Origin: CAVZVZ01 sp963778895
Lineage (GTDB): Bacteria; Actinomycetota; Acidimicrobiia; Acidimicrobiales; Acidimicrobilacustridaceae
Assembly: GCA_963778895.1 (NCBI GenBank)
Contig: CAVZVZ010000002.1
Span: 310,001-374,000, forward strand
Reading direction: 5' to 3'
Length of the DNA: 64,000 nucleotides
The stretch's first letter is position 1. Every line of letters starts with the position of its first letter. Below, in pieces: positions 9,880-22,133 of this stretch. Under the pieces are notes generated by a model. That model saw nothing but the letters and a program-made list of their open reading frames with translations. It was not told the DNA's origin and did not search any database. Position numbers and translations under genes: made by a program.

Positions 9880-11559
9880 TGGGTAACGACTCACCTTTCA
9901 GCCGGAGCAACCAGGAGAGCGGCGGTATGGATGACTCCGAGGGCGTGCGCATCATCGACGCCGACACCGCAGCCGAAGCGGTCGAGCGGGGTGACGCGGT
10001 GAAAGCGCAAGGCCGACGACCAACCGAAGTACGGCGACCGTCCGCCGCCGCCGGACGATGGGCCTCGTCCCACGTTGCGGTTCCCGCTGGCCGGCGCCGA
10101 CGCACCACCGGTGATCGATCGTCCACGTGTCGCGCCGGTGGCGCCCTCGCTCGGCGGACGACGCGGTTCCGGCCCGAGCCATCCGACGACGAGTTCATCA
10201 TCAACTTGGAGCCGGCCACGGGCGAAACGGAACTGCCGCACTGGACCGAACCGGCCACCGGTGAGGTGCCTCGCGTGATCATCGCCGAGGCCGAGGCCGA
10301 CGGCGACGACATCGCCGATCAGGACAAGTGGTCGTCGTTCGCCAACACCGGGCCGCGATGGCGCGACGAGCACGACGAATGGGGCGACGACGGCGCCGCC
10401 GATCTGGCGGAGGGCCTGGGCGAAGATCCGGAGGCGCCCATGGGTGCGCTGGACACGACCGTTCGGCTGACCCAGGAAGAGTTCCTCACCTTCGACGACC
10501 TGAACGTGCCGGAAGCGCCGGTGCGCGCCAGCACGGTCGTGCCCACGACGCCCGAGCCCACGACGCCCGAGCCCGCGGCTCCGCCGTTCGAGCCGGAACC
10601 GATTCGGATCCAGAGCACACCGACTGCGCCGGCCCAGCGTGCCGCGAGCCCCCGGACCTCCGGCGCCCGAACCACGGGAGCGGCGCCACCGGCGGACGTA
10701 CTTCGCTCCGGACCCGCCGGCGGCGAGGCTGAGTCGACGGACACCAGCGGTTCGGGCCGCGACGTTCCGCAGGCCGTGTTCGTGGGAGTGGCCATCGCGG
10801 TCGTCGCCGTCATCCTCATGAAGCTCGGACCCGGGTTCACGATGATCCTCGTCGAGGTCGTGATCGTGTTGGCCGGAATCGAGTTCTTCAGCGCGGTGCG
10901 ACGGGGTGGCTACCGACCCGCCACCCTGCTCGGCCTGGCCGCCGATCGCGGCCTACCCCTTGGCCGCGTATTGGCGGGGCGAGCCCGCGACGCCACTCGT
11001 GTTGTTCCTCACCCTGGTGTTCACGATGTTGTGGTTCATGCTCGGTGTGGGCGGCAACGCCAAGGTGGTGCCGAACGCGGGCATCACCGTGCTCGGAGTG
11101 GCATACGTCGGCTTGCTCGGTTCGTTCGCCGCGTTGTTGTTGAAGATCCCGGACCAGGGCGTGAGCATCTTCTTGATCACAGTCGTGGCCGCCGTGTTCT
11201 ACGACGTCGGCGGGTTCTTCATCGGTCGACAGTTCGGCCGCCGGCCGCTCACCGCGGTCAGTCCGAACAAGACCGTCGAAGGCCTCATCGGGGGCATGGT
11301 CGTCTCCGTCGTGGCCACGTTGATCACGGCTGCGATCTTCGGGCCGTTGACGTTCGGACAGTCGCTGGCCTTCGGTGTCGCGTTGGCGATCGCAGCCCCG
11401 CTCGGCGATCTCGCCGAGTCGCTCCTCAAGCGTGATCTCGGCGTGAAGGACATGGGCACGCTGCTGCCGGGCCACGGTGGCCTGCTGGATCGCTTCGACG
11501 GGATGCTGTTCGTGCTCCCGACGGCCTTCTACATGCTCCGCATCCTCAACATCATCTGA
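9879..11559 (+). CDS. cdsA: Phosphatidate cytidylyltransferase with long acidic N-terminal extension (about four frameshifts)
   Basis: Makes CDP-diacylglycerol from phosphatidate and CTP, the precursor of acidic phospholipids, in the membrane. The C-terminal 250 residues contain several membrane helices and the full family signature SLLKRDLGVKDMG...GHGGLLDRFDG. Ahead of it is a soluble, Asp/Glu/Pro-rich stretch of about 290 residues (for example DDEFIINLEPATGETELPHW) that ordinary CdsA lacks. Steps: about 10010, 10153 and 10172 (three +1 changes that together return to the first frame, restoring an acidic KADDQPKYGD...SADDAVP segment) and about 10941 (joining LLGLAA to IAAYPLAAYWRGEP). The start ATG overlaps the frr stop. 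The enzyme identity is sure; the exact sequence of the extension is not. Confidence 0.85.
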
Positions 11560-11561
11560 CC

Positions 11562-11616
11562 CCCCACTCAACCTGCGTAGCACCGGCCATGGGTCGCTGC
11601 GACGCCAGTTGAGGGG
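11562..11616. repeat. Imperfect inverted repeat between cdsA and dxr
   Basis: CCCC-A-CTCAAC (11562-11572) pairs with GTTGAGGGG (11608-11616) with one bulged A; the 35-base interior has further weak pairing. No T tract. It may be a terminator for the cdsA transcript. The remaining bases to dxr contain its promoter hexamer. Confidence 0.4.
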
Positions 11617-11635
11617 TTGTGAGGTGGAGCGCCAC

Positions 11636-11641
11636 TACCCT
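11636..11641 (+). promoter_or_regulatory. -10 hexamer TACCCT, leaderless start of dxr
   Basis: TACCCT ends 7 bases before GTG 11649, with no Shine-Dalgarno between. Matches the recurring arrangement in this window. Confidence 0.55.
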
Positions 11642-11648
11642 GGGCCTC

Positions 11649-12856
11649 GTGACTGCGTCTCGGGTCGCCCTGGCCGGATCCACCGGGTCCATCGGCACCC
11701 AAACGCTCGACGTGCTGCGGGCCGAGCCCGACCGTTTCGAGCTCACGGCGCTCGGTGCGAGCGGTCGCCAGGTCGACCTGCTGGTCGACCAGGCGGTCGA
11801 GTTCCGGCCCAAAGTGGTCGCCGTGGCCGATCCCGGTCCACGAGGCCGATGCTGATCGAGCGGCTGCCCGCATGCGAGATCCGGGCCGGCGATGCCGCCC
11901 TGGCCAGCCTGGCCGAGGAAGCCGACGTGGTCGTCAACGGCGTGGTCGGTTTCGCCGGGCTTTCGGTGACCCTTGCGACACTCGCAGGCCGGTCGCCGAC
12001 TGGCGCTCGCCAACAAGGAGTCGTTGATTGCAGCCGGACCCGTCGTGCGACGAGCACGCCGTACACCCGGGGCCGAGCTCGTCCCCGTCGACAGCGAGCA
12101 TTGCGCCGTGCACCAGTGTCTGCGCGCCAACGACAACGCCGGTCGCGTGGCGCGCATCGTGCTCACCGCGAGCGGTGGCCCGTTCCGCGGCCGCACGCGC
12201 GAGCGAACTGCACGACGTCACCGTCGACGAGGCGCTCGCCCATCCCACGTGGCAGATGGGCCCCAAGATCACCGTCGACTCCTCCACGTTGATGAACAAG
12301 GGACTCGAAGTGATCGAGGCGCACGAGCTGTTCGGTGGTCCGCCCGCCGACGGCGGGTTCGGCATCACGTTCGACGACATCGACGTCGTGGTGCACCCGC
12401 AGTCGATCGTGCATTCGATGGTCGACTTCACCGATGGCGCCACCATCGCCCAGCTGTCGCATCCCGACATGCGTCTGCCGATCGGTTACGCGCTGGCGTA
12501 TCCCGACCGCATCGGCACCGCGTTCGGTTCGATCGACTGGACCGACGCTCGGACGCCTCGACTTCGAGCCTCCCGATCTCGACGCCTTTCCGTGCCTCGG
12601 CCTGGCCTACGAGGCCGGTCGCATCGGTGAGACGGCGCCGGCGTGGCTCAACGCCGCCAACGAGGAGGCGGTGGCCGCCTTCCTCGACGGGCGAATCCGG
12701 TGGACGGAGATCCCCGAGGTCCTCGAAGCCACCTTGGAGCGGCATGATGGAACACCAGCCGAGTCGGCCGACGTTGTGATCGAGGCTGACCAGCGGGCCC
12801 GAGCGCTGGCCCGAGACCTGATCGACGACCGAGCTTCAGCAGCCCGGTCATCCTGA
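11649..12856 (+). CDS. dxr: 1-deoxy-D-xylulose 5-phosphate reductoisomerase (five frameshifts)
   Basis: Second step of the MEP isoprenoid pathway: DXP to MEP with NADPH. NADPH-binding GSTGSIGTQTLDVL is at the N-terminus. With +1 steps at about 11840, 11856, 11993, 12205 and 12551 the protein reads continuously: VADP-VHEAD-LIERLPACEI, VVNGVVGFAGL, LALANKESLIAAG (substrate loop), VDSEHCAVHQCL, LTASGGPFRGRTRE-ELHDVT, HPTWQMGPKITVDSSTLMNK, EAHELFGG, VVHPQSIVHSMV and the C-terminal LNAANEEAVAAFL. All catalytic blocks are present, so the gene is surely functional in the organism. It lies with rseP and ispG, as commonly in actinobacteria. Start GTG 11649 follows from the leaderless promoter; ATG 11619 is an alternative. 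Confidence 0.9.
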
Positions 12857-12869
12857 CGAAGGCATCTCC

Positions 12870-14472
12870 GTGACGGACACCACCCACGAACAGACCGACA
12901 CCGACCCGACCGGCTCCGGCCGTCGCCGAGCCGTGGTCGCCCTACGACGGCGGCGGTCGGCCGAGCGCCGGACGCGCACCGGCCGAGGAACCGATCAGCC
13001 GGTCGAACAGCTGGCTGCGGCTCGCCGCACTGGCCACCGGCATCGTGGCCCTCGGTCTCATCGCCGGCATCTCGGTGCTCGCGATCGTGTTCGCCATCGT
13101 CGTCTCGATCTTCCTGCACGAGCTCGGCCACTTCATCGTGGCCAAGCGCGCCGGGATGAAGGTCACCGAGTTCTTCATCGGCTTCGGTCCCCGCATCTGG
13201 TCGTTCCATCGCGGCGAGACCGAGTACGGCGTGAAGGTCATCCCGGCCGGCGCGTACGTGCGCATCATCGGCATGCACAACCTCGAACCGGTCGACCCGG
13301 CCGACGAGGCCCGCACCTATCGCGCCCAGCCGTACCGCAAGCGCCTCCCCGTCGTGCTCGCCGGCCCGTTCGCCAACTTCGTCATCGCGTTCGTGCTGCT
13401 GTTCGTGATCTTCGTCGGGTGGGGCACGCCGAACCTGAACAAGTGGACGGTCGATCGCGTCGTCGCCGGCTCGGCCGCCGATCAGGCCGGTCTGCAGCAG
13501 GGTGACCGCATCGTCAGCTTCAACGGCCAGCCGGTCGGCGACTTCGCCGGCTTGAGCGACCTGATCCAGTCGTCGTCGGGACAGTCCGTCGAGATCACCT
13601 ACATCCGCGACGGCGAGGAGCTCACCACCAGCACCCCGCTCGGCTGGCGGCTCTCCGACGATTCGGCCGCCGCACTCGCGCCGCTGCGCAACGGTGACCA
13701 GATCCTCTCGGTCAACGGGCAGGACGTCACGACGTACGACGGCCTTCGCCGCATTCATGGGCTCGGCGGATCAGCGGCACGGCCACGGTGGTGTTCGATC
13801 GGCAGGGCTTCCGGTACGAGACGCAGGTGACCACCCCGGCGACCTTGCCGGCCAACGGATACAACGGCTTCCTCGGCGTCGGCCCGAAGGTCCAGCGCGA
13901 TCGTCTGAACCCGCTCGCCGCGGTCGGCGAGGCCGGCACGAGCTTCGGCTCGACCGTGAAGGACTCCGTCACGGCGATCGGCAACCGATTCTCGCCGTCG
14001 GGCATCACGTCCTACGTCGACACGGTCAAGAGCGCATCGAGCAACGACCAATCGACGGCAGCGTCCTCGTCCGCGGCGCCGCATCCACCCGCTCGAGGCC
14101 GACGCGCCGCACGCGGTCGCCTCGTCGACGTCGAACGGTGACGACAACCGGTTCCTCTCGATCCTCGGCGTGATTCGCCTGGGATCGCAGGCGGCCGACA
14201 GTGGCGCCATCGCCTTCCTGTGGCTGCTGGTGATGGTCAACATCTTCCTCGGCTTGCTGAACCTGTTGCCGCTCCCGCCGCTCGACGGTGGGCATGCCGC
14301 CATCGCAACCTACGAAGCGATTCGCGAGAAGATCAGCGGTCGCAAGTACCGGGTCGACATCACGAAGGTCATGCCCGTCACCTACGCCATGGTGCTGTTG
14401 CTCGTGGGCATCTTCGTGACGTCGTTGTATCTCGACATCGTCGATCCCATACAGAACCCCTTCGGGCCCTAG
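12870..14472 (+). CDS. rseP: Site-2 protease, RseP/M50 family with PDZ domain (four frameshifts)
   Basis: Intramembrane zinc metalloprotease. After a polar N-terminal tail, the first membrane helix carries HELGH (zinc ligands and catalytic Glu), followed by FFIGFGPRIWSF, GAYVRIIGM, and the second conserved motif LPLPPLDGGHAA with its Asp ligand near the C-terminus. A PDZ domain (about residues 190-280) lies between. Restoring reading needs +1 steps at about 12922, 13740, 13776 and 14082; after them segments such as TTYD-AFAAFMGSA-ISGTATVVFDRQG make sense. Start GTG 12870, 13 bases after dxr. Likely role: regulated cleavage of anti-sigma factors or signal-peptide remnants, by family analogy. 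The gene order dxr-rseP-ispG is standard. Confidence 0.9.
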
Positions 14473-14477
14473 CACTT

Positions 14478-15704
14478 GTGAAGCACCAAACTCGCTACGA
14501 CCGACGCAAGACGCGTCAGATCGTCGTCGGCGACGTAGCCATCGGCGGCGATGCTCCGGTCTCGGTGCAGTCGATGACCACCACGAAGACCGCGGACGTC
14601 GACGGCACCCTTTCTCAGATCTACACGCTGGCCGGCGCCGGCGCCGACATCGTTCGTTGCACGTGCAACGAACGCGAAGCGGCCGAGGGCTTGGCGCAGA
14701 TCGTGCCTCGCTCGCCGGTGCCGATCATCGCCGACGTGCACAATCAGTACCGTCGTGCGCTCGAAGCCCTCGAGGCCGGCGTGCAAGGCCTGCGTCTGAA
14801 CCCGGGCAACATTCGTAAGCCCGAACACATCAAGACCGTCGCGCGCGAAGCGCGCGACCGCGGCGTTCCGATTCGTATCGGTGTGAACGGTGGCTCGCTC
14901 GATCCGGCGCTCTACGAGAAGCACGGCGGCGTCACTCCCGAGGCACTCGTCGAGTCGGCGGTGCAGGAGCTCGCCTACTTCGCCGAGGTCGACTTCGAGG
15001 ACGTGAAGATCTCGGTCAAGGCGTCGAACGTCCCACTGATGATCGACGCCTATCGCTTGTTGTCCGAGACCGTTGACTTCCCTCTCCATCTCGGCGTCAC
15101 CGAAGCGGGCCCTCCTCCTGCCGGTCTGGTGAAGTCCACGGCCGGCATCGCGACCCTGCTCTCGGAAGGCATTGGCGACACCATCCGATATTCGTTGACG
15201 GCCGATCCGGTCGAGGAGGCACGCGCCGGCCGCCAGCTACTCGAGGCCATGGGGCTGCGTGAGCGCAAGGGGCTGGATCTCATCGCGTGCCCGTCCTGCG
15301 GGCGCGCCGAGGTGGACGTGATCAAGGTCGCGGCCGATGCTCAGACGGCGTTCGACGCGCTGTCACTCCCGATCCAAGTTGCCGTGATGGGTTGTGTGGT
15401 GAACGGTCCCGGCGAGGCGCGTGAAGCCGATGTCGGTATCGCCGCCGGTCGCCGACGTGGCCACCTGTTCGTGAAGGGCAAGGTCGTGAAGGTCGTGCCC
15501 GAAGACGAGATGGTCGACGCGCTGGTCGAGTGGGGCAAGCTCGTCGCGGCCGAAGGCGTCGAAGCCGCCCAACAGCGCGCCGAAGCCGGTGCGGCCGAGG
15601 AAGCCGAGCGTGATCGGCTGGCGTTGCTCGACGAGCAAGGCGACGACGTGAACCAGGCGACCGAGCACATCACCCAGATCCGCCGGCTCGATCGCGGCCG
15701 CTGA
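14478..15704 (+). CDS. ispG: 4-hydroxy-3-methylbut-2-enyl diphosphate synthase (flavodoxin/ferredoxin)
   Basis: Penultimate MEP-pathway enzyme, converting MEcPP to HMBPP using a [4Fe-4S] cluster. Seen: VGDVAIGGDAPVSVQSMTTTK, ADIVRCTCN, IADVHNQYRRAL, RIGVNGGSLD, and the cluster-binding region with ACPSCGR and MGCVVNGPGEAREAD. Start GTG 14478 is 5 bases after the rseP stop. The protein is 408 residues with a charged C-terminal tail (about 40 residues, rich in Ala, Glu, Gln) beyond the usual end. No interruptions. Confidence 0.96.
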   Translation: MKHQTRYDRRKTRQIVVGDVAIGGDAPVSVQSMTTTKTADVDGTLSQIYTLAGAGADIVRCTCNEREAAEGLAQIVPRSPVPIIADVHNQYRRALEALEAGVQGLRLNPGNIRKPEHIKTVAREARDRGVPIRIGVNGGSLDPALYEKHGGVTPEALVESAVQELAYFAEVDFEDVKISVKASNVPLMIDAYRLLSETVDFPLHLGVTEAGPPPAGLVKSTAGIATLLSEGIGDTIRYSLTADPVEEARAGRQLLEAMGLRERKGLDLIACPSCGRAEVDVIKVAADAQTAFDALSLPIQVAVMGCVVNGPGEAREADVGIAAGRRRGHLFVKGKVVKVVPEDEMVDALVEWGKLVAAEGVEAAQQRAEAGAAEEAERDRLALLDEQGDDVNQATEHITQIRRLDRGR

Positions 15705-15731
15705 CCGCCAATTTCGCTTGGGGTGGGCCAG

Positions 15732-15737
15732 TAGTGT
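15732..15737 (+). promoter_or_regulatory. -10 hexamer TAGTGT, leaderless start of proS
   Basis: TAGTGT ends 6 bases before ATG 15744; no Shine-Dalgarno is present. Confidence 0.45.
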
Positions 15738-15743
15738 CGCCGC

Positions 15744-17165
15744 ATGGCTGGCAAAGGCAAACCGCCCGTTCTGACTCCGCAAGCGGACGATTTCCCGCGC
15801 TGGTACCAGGACGTCGTCGCCAAGGCTGAACTGGCCGACAACGGGCCGGTGCGCGGCACGATGGTGATCCGTCCGTATGGCTACGCGATCTGGGAACGGA
15901 TGCAGGCCGAGGTCGACCGGCGCATCAAGGACGCTGGAGCGCAGAACGCCTACTTCCCGCTGTTCATCCCCGAGAGCTATCTCCGGCGCGAGGCCGAACA
16001 CGTCGAAGGTTTCAGCCCCGAGCTGGCCGTTGTCACCGTCGCCGGCGGCAAGGAGCTGGAGGAGCCGATCGTCGTGCGGCCGACGAGCGAGACCGTGATC
16101 GGCGAGTTCATGGCCAAGTGGACCCAGAGCTACCGCGATCTGCCCTTGCTCTTGAACCAGTGGGCGAACGTGGTTCGCTGGGAGTTGCGCCCGCGAGTGT
16201 TCCTACGTACCAGTGAGTTCCTCTGGCAAGAGGGCCACACCGCGCACACCACCGAAGCCGACGCCCACGCCTACGCGCGCCGGATCCTGCACGAGGTGTA
16301 CGAGGATTTCATGGTCAACGTCTTGGCCATGCCGGTGGTGGTCGGTCGCAAGACCGTCAAGGAGCGATTTGCCGGCGCGACGAACACGCTGACGTGTGAA
16401 GGAATGATGCGCGACGGCAAGGCCCTGCAGATGGGTACCAGCCACGAGCTCGGCCAGAACTTCGCACGTGCGTTCGACATCGACTACCTGAGCGAGGCGG
16501 GCGTCCAGGAGCTCGCATGGACGACGTCGTGGGGTGTGTCCACACGGATGGTGGGGGGTCTGATCATGGGCCACGGTGACGACGCCGGCATTCGCCTCCC
16601 GCCCCGACTCGCGCCGATCCAGGTCGTCGTGGTCGCGGTTCGCGACGACGGTGATGTCCTCGACCAAGCGCACGCACTGGTGGGCGAGCTCTCCGCCGAG
16701 GGCCTTCGTGTCGAGCTCGACGACCGCACCGACCTGTCACTCGGCCGCCGCGTCACCGACTGGGAGCTGAAGGGCGTGCCCGTGCGCCTCGAGCTCGGTC
16801 CGCGTGACCTGGCCGAAGGCGCGGTGACCCTCGTCCGGCGGATCTCGGGCACGAAGGGCTCGGTGCCGCTGGCCGGCGCCGCCAAGGCGGTGACCGATGC
16901 GGTCGACGAGCAACAAGGCGAGCTGCTCGCCGAGGCCACCACTCGCCGAGATGACCACCTCACGGATGTGGCCACCCTCGACGAAGCGGCCGAGGCCGCC
17001 GCCACCGGCTGGGCGCGGTTGGCCTGGGCCCAGGTCGGGGTCCAAGGCGAGGCGCGGCTGGCCGAGCAGAGCGTCACCGTCCGATGCCTGCTCAGACCGG
17101 ACGGCACGGTGCCCGAGGCCGAGGACGAGTCGGATCTGGTGGCGATCGTCGCGCGCAGCTACTGA
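15744..17165 (+). CDS. proS: Prolyl-tRNA synthetase (type 3, archaeal/eukaryal-like)
   Basis: Class II aminoacyl-tRNA synthetase. Motif 1 region GTMVIRPYGYAIWERMQ, motif 2 NQWANVVRWELRPRVFLRTSEFLWQEGH (seen in parts), and motif 3 WGVSTRMVGGLIMGHGDD. At 473 residues and with no bacterial INS editing domain between motifs 2 and 3, it belongs to the shorter type 3 (ProS type 3) class found in archaea, eukaryotes and some bacteria. The N-terminal FPRWYQDVVAKAELADNGPVRG is typical for that class. The anticodon-binding domain covers about 275-380. No interruptions. It replaces the long bacterial ProRS usually found next to ispG/rseP. Confidence 0.95.
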   Translation: MAGKGKPPVLTPQADDFPRWYQDVVAKAELADNGPVRGTMVIRPYGYAIWERMQAEVDRRIKDAGAQNAYFPLFIPESYLRREAEHVEGFSPELAVVTVAGGKELEEPIVVRPTSETVIGEFMAKWTQSYRDLPLLLNQWANVVRWELRPRVFLRTSEFLWQEGHTAHTTEADAHAYARRILHEVYEDFMVNVLAMPVVVGRKTVKERFAGATNTLTCEGMMRDGKALQMGTSHELGQNFARAFDIDYLSEAGVQELAWTTSWGVSTRMVGGLIMGHGDDAGIRLPPRLAPIQVVVVAVRDDGDVLDQAHALVGELSAEGLRVELDDRTDLSLGRRVTDWELKGVPVRLELGPRDLAEGAVTLVRRISGTKGSVPLAGAAKAVTDAVDEQQGELLAEATTRRDDHLTDVATLDEAAEAAATGWARLAWAQVGVQGEARLAEQSVTVRCLLRPDGTVPEAEDESDLVAIVARSY

Positions 17166-17214
17166 TCGGCGGAGCCGAGGCGCGGAACGGCGTTCGCCCA
17201 ACGATCCGCACCCC

Positions 17215-17220
17215 TATACT
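17215..17220 (+). promoter_or_regulatory. -10 hexamer TATACT of the rimP-nusA-infB operon
   Basis: TATACT sits 79 bases before rimP and 30 bases before a terminator-like hairpin, which suggests a leader RNA. The -35 at 17-base spacing (GTTCGC) is poor. Confidence 0.45.
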
Positions 17221-17249
17221 CAGATGGCCAATCCGTTCGATTGCGGGCG

Positions 17250-17280
17250 AAGGCGTGGGCTCTGCCCACGCCTTTCGTTT
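17250..17280 (+). terminator. Hairpin with T-rich tail upstream of rimP (attenuator candidate)
   Basis: AAGGCGTGGGC (17250-17260), loop TCT, GCCCACGCCTT (17264-17274), then TCGTTT. An 11-base-pair stem with a T-rich tail is a good intrinsic terminator, and it lies between the promoter-like TATACT and the rimP start. It could attenuate the nusA operon. Confidence 0.6.
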
Positions 17281-17293
17281 CGCTGGAGCCCAG

Positions 17294-17830
17294 ATGACCA
17301 CTGCCGACCGCCTACGAGAACTGATCGAACCGATCGTCGCCGACCTCGGCGTCGACCTGTTCGACCTCGAGTTCGGCGGGTCGCAACTCCGGGTCACCAT
17401 CGATCGGGCTGGTGGCGTCGACATGGAGGCCGTCGCGGCGACGACTCGTGCGATCTCCCGGATGCTCGACGAGGCCGATCCGATCGCCGGCAAGTTCACG
17501 CTCGAGGTGTCGAGTCCCGGCCTCGAACGGGTCCTGCGCACGCCGGAGCACTATGCGTGGGCGATCGGCCAGACGGTCGCCGTCAAGACGGTGCCCACCT
17601 TCGACGGTGACCGTCGCGTCACCGGCACGATTCGCAGCGCGGACGACCGAGCGGTCGTGATCGCGACATCCGAAGGCGAGCACGAGCTCGCGTACGGCGA
17701 CATCGACAAAGCTCGCACCGTGTTCGAGTGGGGCGGCCAGCCGAAACCCGGCTCGGCCCGGTCGAGAGACAACACCCGCGGTGGCAGCTCGAAGAACCAG
17801 ACGAAGACGAAGAGGGCGAAGGCGTCATGA
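17294..17830 (+). CDS. rimP: Ribosome maturation factor RimP
   Basis: Needed for 30S subunit assembly. The N-terminal alpha/beta domain includes DLFDLEFGGSQLRVTID and the conserved LEVSSPGLERVLRTPEHY; the C-terminal SH3-like domain includes VTGTIRSADDRAV and IDKARTVFEW. A basic Ser/Asn/Lys tail follows. Start ATG 17294 has TGGAG 5 bases upstream and gives 178 residues. Its stop overlaps the nusA start (ATGA), as in most rimP-nusA operons. No interruptions. Confidence 0.95.
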   Translation: MTTADRLRELIEPIVADLGVDLFDLEFGGSQLRVTIDRAGGVDMEAVAATTRAISRMLDEADPIAGKFTLEVSSPGLERVLRTPEHYAWAIGQTVAVKTVPTFDGDRRVTGTIRSADDRAVVIATSEGEHELAYGDIDKARTVFEWGGQPKPGSARSRDNTRGGSSKNQTKTKRAKAS

Positions 17831-19116
17831 CGAATCCCGACTTGATGGACGCACTGCAGGCCTTGGCCGCGGATCGCGGCATTTCCGTCGACACGCTGTT
17901 CGGCGCGCTCGCCGACGCGTTGGAAACCGCTTACAAGCGCATGCCGGGGGCGCACGAGTACGCCTGGGTCACGATCGACTCGACCACCGGCGAGATCCGC
18001 GTGATGGCCCAAGAGCTCGACGAGGACGCCGAGCCGGTCGGTGACGAGCTCGACGTCACACCGGACGACTTCGGCCGCATCGCTGCGCAGACCGCGAAGC
18101 AGGTGATGAGCCAGCGCATCCGCGAGGCCGAGCGCGAGATGAAATACGAGGAGTACGCCGGCCGCGAGGGCGACATCGTCACCGGCATCATCCAGCAGAC
18201 CGATTCGCGCTACACGTTGCTCGACCTCGGCCGGGTCGAAGCGCTGCTCCCGCAGGCCGAGCAGGTGCCCTATGAACGGCCCGAGCCCGGGGCCCGCGTG
18301 AAGGCTTACATCGTCGAGGTGCGCAAGACCGCCAAGGGCCCACAGATCGTGGTGAGCCGCACCCATCCGGGCTTGATCCGTCGTCTGTTCGACCTCGAGG
18401 TCCCAGAGATCGCCGACGGTGTCGTCGAGATGAAGGCGTGTGCTCGGGAACCGGGCGCACGCACGAAGATCGCAGTTTGGTCGAACGACCAGAACGTCGA
18501 CCCGGTCGGCGCCTGTGTCGGCGCTCGCGGTGCGCGTGTGCGCATGGTCGTCAACGAGTTGCGCGGCGAGAAGATCGACATCGTGCCGTTCTCCGACGAC
18601 CACGCCGACTTCGTGGCCAAGGCCCTGTCGCCGGCGAAGGTGAAGGAGGTCCGGATCCACGAGGACACCGGCACCGCCGAGGTGATCGTCCCCGACTACC
18701 AGCTGTCGTTGGCCATCGGGAAGGAAGGCCAGAACGCGCGGTTGGCCGCTCGCCTCACGGGGTGGCGGGTCGACATCAAGAGCGAGAGCGAACTGGCCGA
18801 GGAAGAGGCCTACGGCTCACAGGACTGGGCCGAGGGCGAATGGGTCGTCGATCCCGCCACCGGCGAGCAGGTATGGAAGCCGGCCGAAGGGGGCGAGGCC
18901 ATCTCGGCCGAGGAGTGGACCCACGCCGCCGAAGAGCAGGACGACGACGCCGCGGCGCCCGAAACGGCGGAGGAATCCGCTGCTCAGGACGCTACGGTGC
19001 AGGACGCACCCGAAGCAGGCTCGGGGGATGCCGACCCGGTGAGCGCGTCGGATGACGCACCTACCGACGAAAGCGCCCCCGCCGCTGCCGACACCGAGCC
19101 CGCCGCAGGGAGCTGA
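17827..19116 (+). CDS. nusA: Transcription termination/antitermination factor NusA
   Basis: Binds RNA polymerase and RNA to modulate pausing, termination and antitermination. Domains in order: N-terminal polymerase-binding domain (about 1-115), S1 domain (YAGREGDIVTGIIQQ to VSRTHPGLI), KH1 (SNDQNVDPVGACVGARGARVR seen in parts) and KH2 (SLAIGKEGQNARLAARLTGW). The family's second-half acidic repeats are absent, but a long acidic Ala/Glu/Asp tail of about 110 residues (DWAEGEWVVDPATGEQVW onward) follows. The start ATG overlaps the rimP stop. Intact, 429 residues. Confidence 0.96.
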   Translation: MTNPDLMDALQALAADRGISVDTLFGALADALETAYKRMPGAHEYAWVTIDSTTGEIRVMAQELDEDAEPVGDELDVTPDDFGRIAAQTAKQVMSQRIREAEREMKYEEYAGREGDIVTGIIQQTDSRYTLLDLGRVEALLPQAEQVPYERPEPGARVKAYIVEVRKTAKGPQIVVSRTHPGLIRRLFDLEVPEIADGVVEMKACAREPGARTKIAVWSNDQNVDPVGACVGARGARVRMVVNELRGEKIDIVPFSDDHADFVAKALSPAKVKEVRIHEDTGTAEVIVPDYQLSLAIGKEGQNARLAARLTGWRVDIKSESELAEEEAYGSQDWAEGEWVVDPATGEQVWKPAEGGEAISAEEWTHAAEEQDDDAAAPETAEESAAQDATVQDAPEAGSGDADPVSASDDAPTDESAPAAADTEPAAGS

Positions 19117-19205
19117 CCACGTTCGTGCGATCCCGCGGGATCGCGCGAGGATAGAGACTCGTGTCCGGCGGCTGTCGGACCGTTTGGCTGATCAAGAGGC
19201 TGCCG

Positions 19206-22122
<2,917 letters not shown>

Positions 22123-22133
22123 ACGGAGCAGCG

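Noticed and set aside
9228..11435. A 735-codon frame spanning frr and cdsA as one protein
   Set aside because: It reads frr out of frame, enters cdsA in frame and leaves it at a frameshift; frr is clearly a separate gene.
12335..12856. Separate small genes for the pieces of dxr, rseP, ligase and TMEM175-like sequences
   Set aside because: Consecutive pieces align end-to-end with single families across frames, so they are parts of one gene each.
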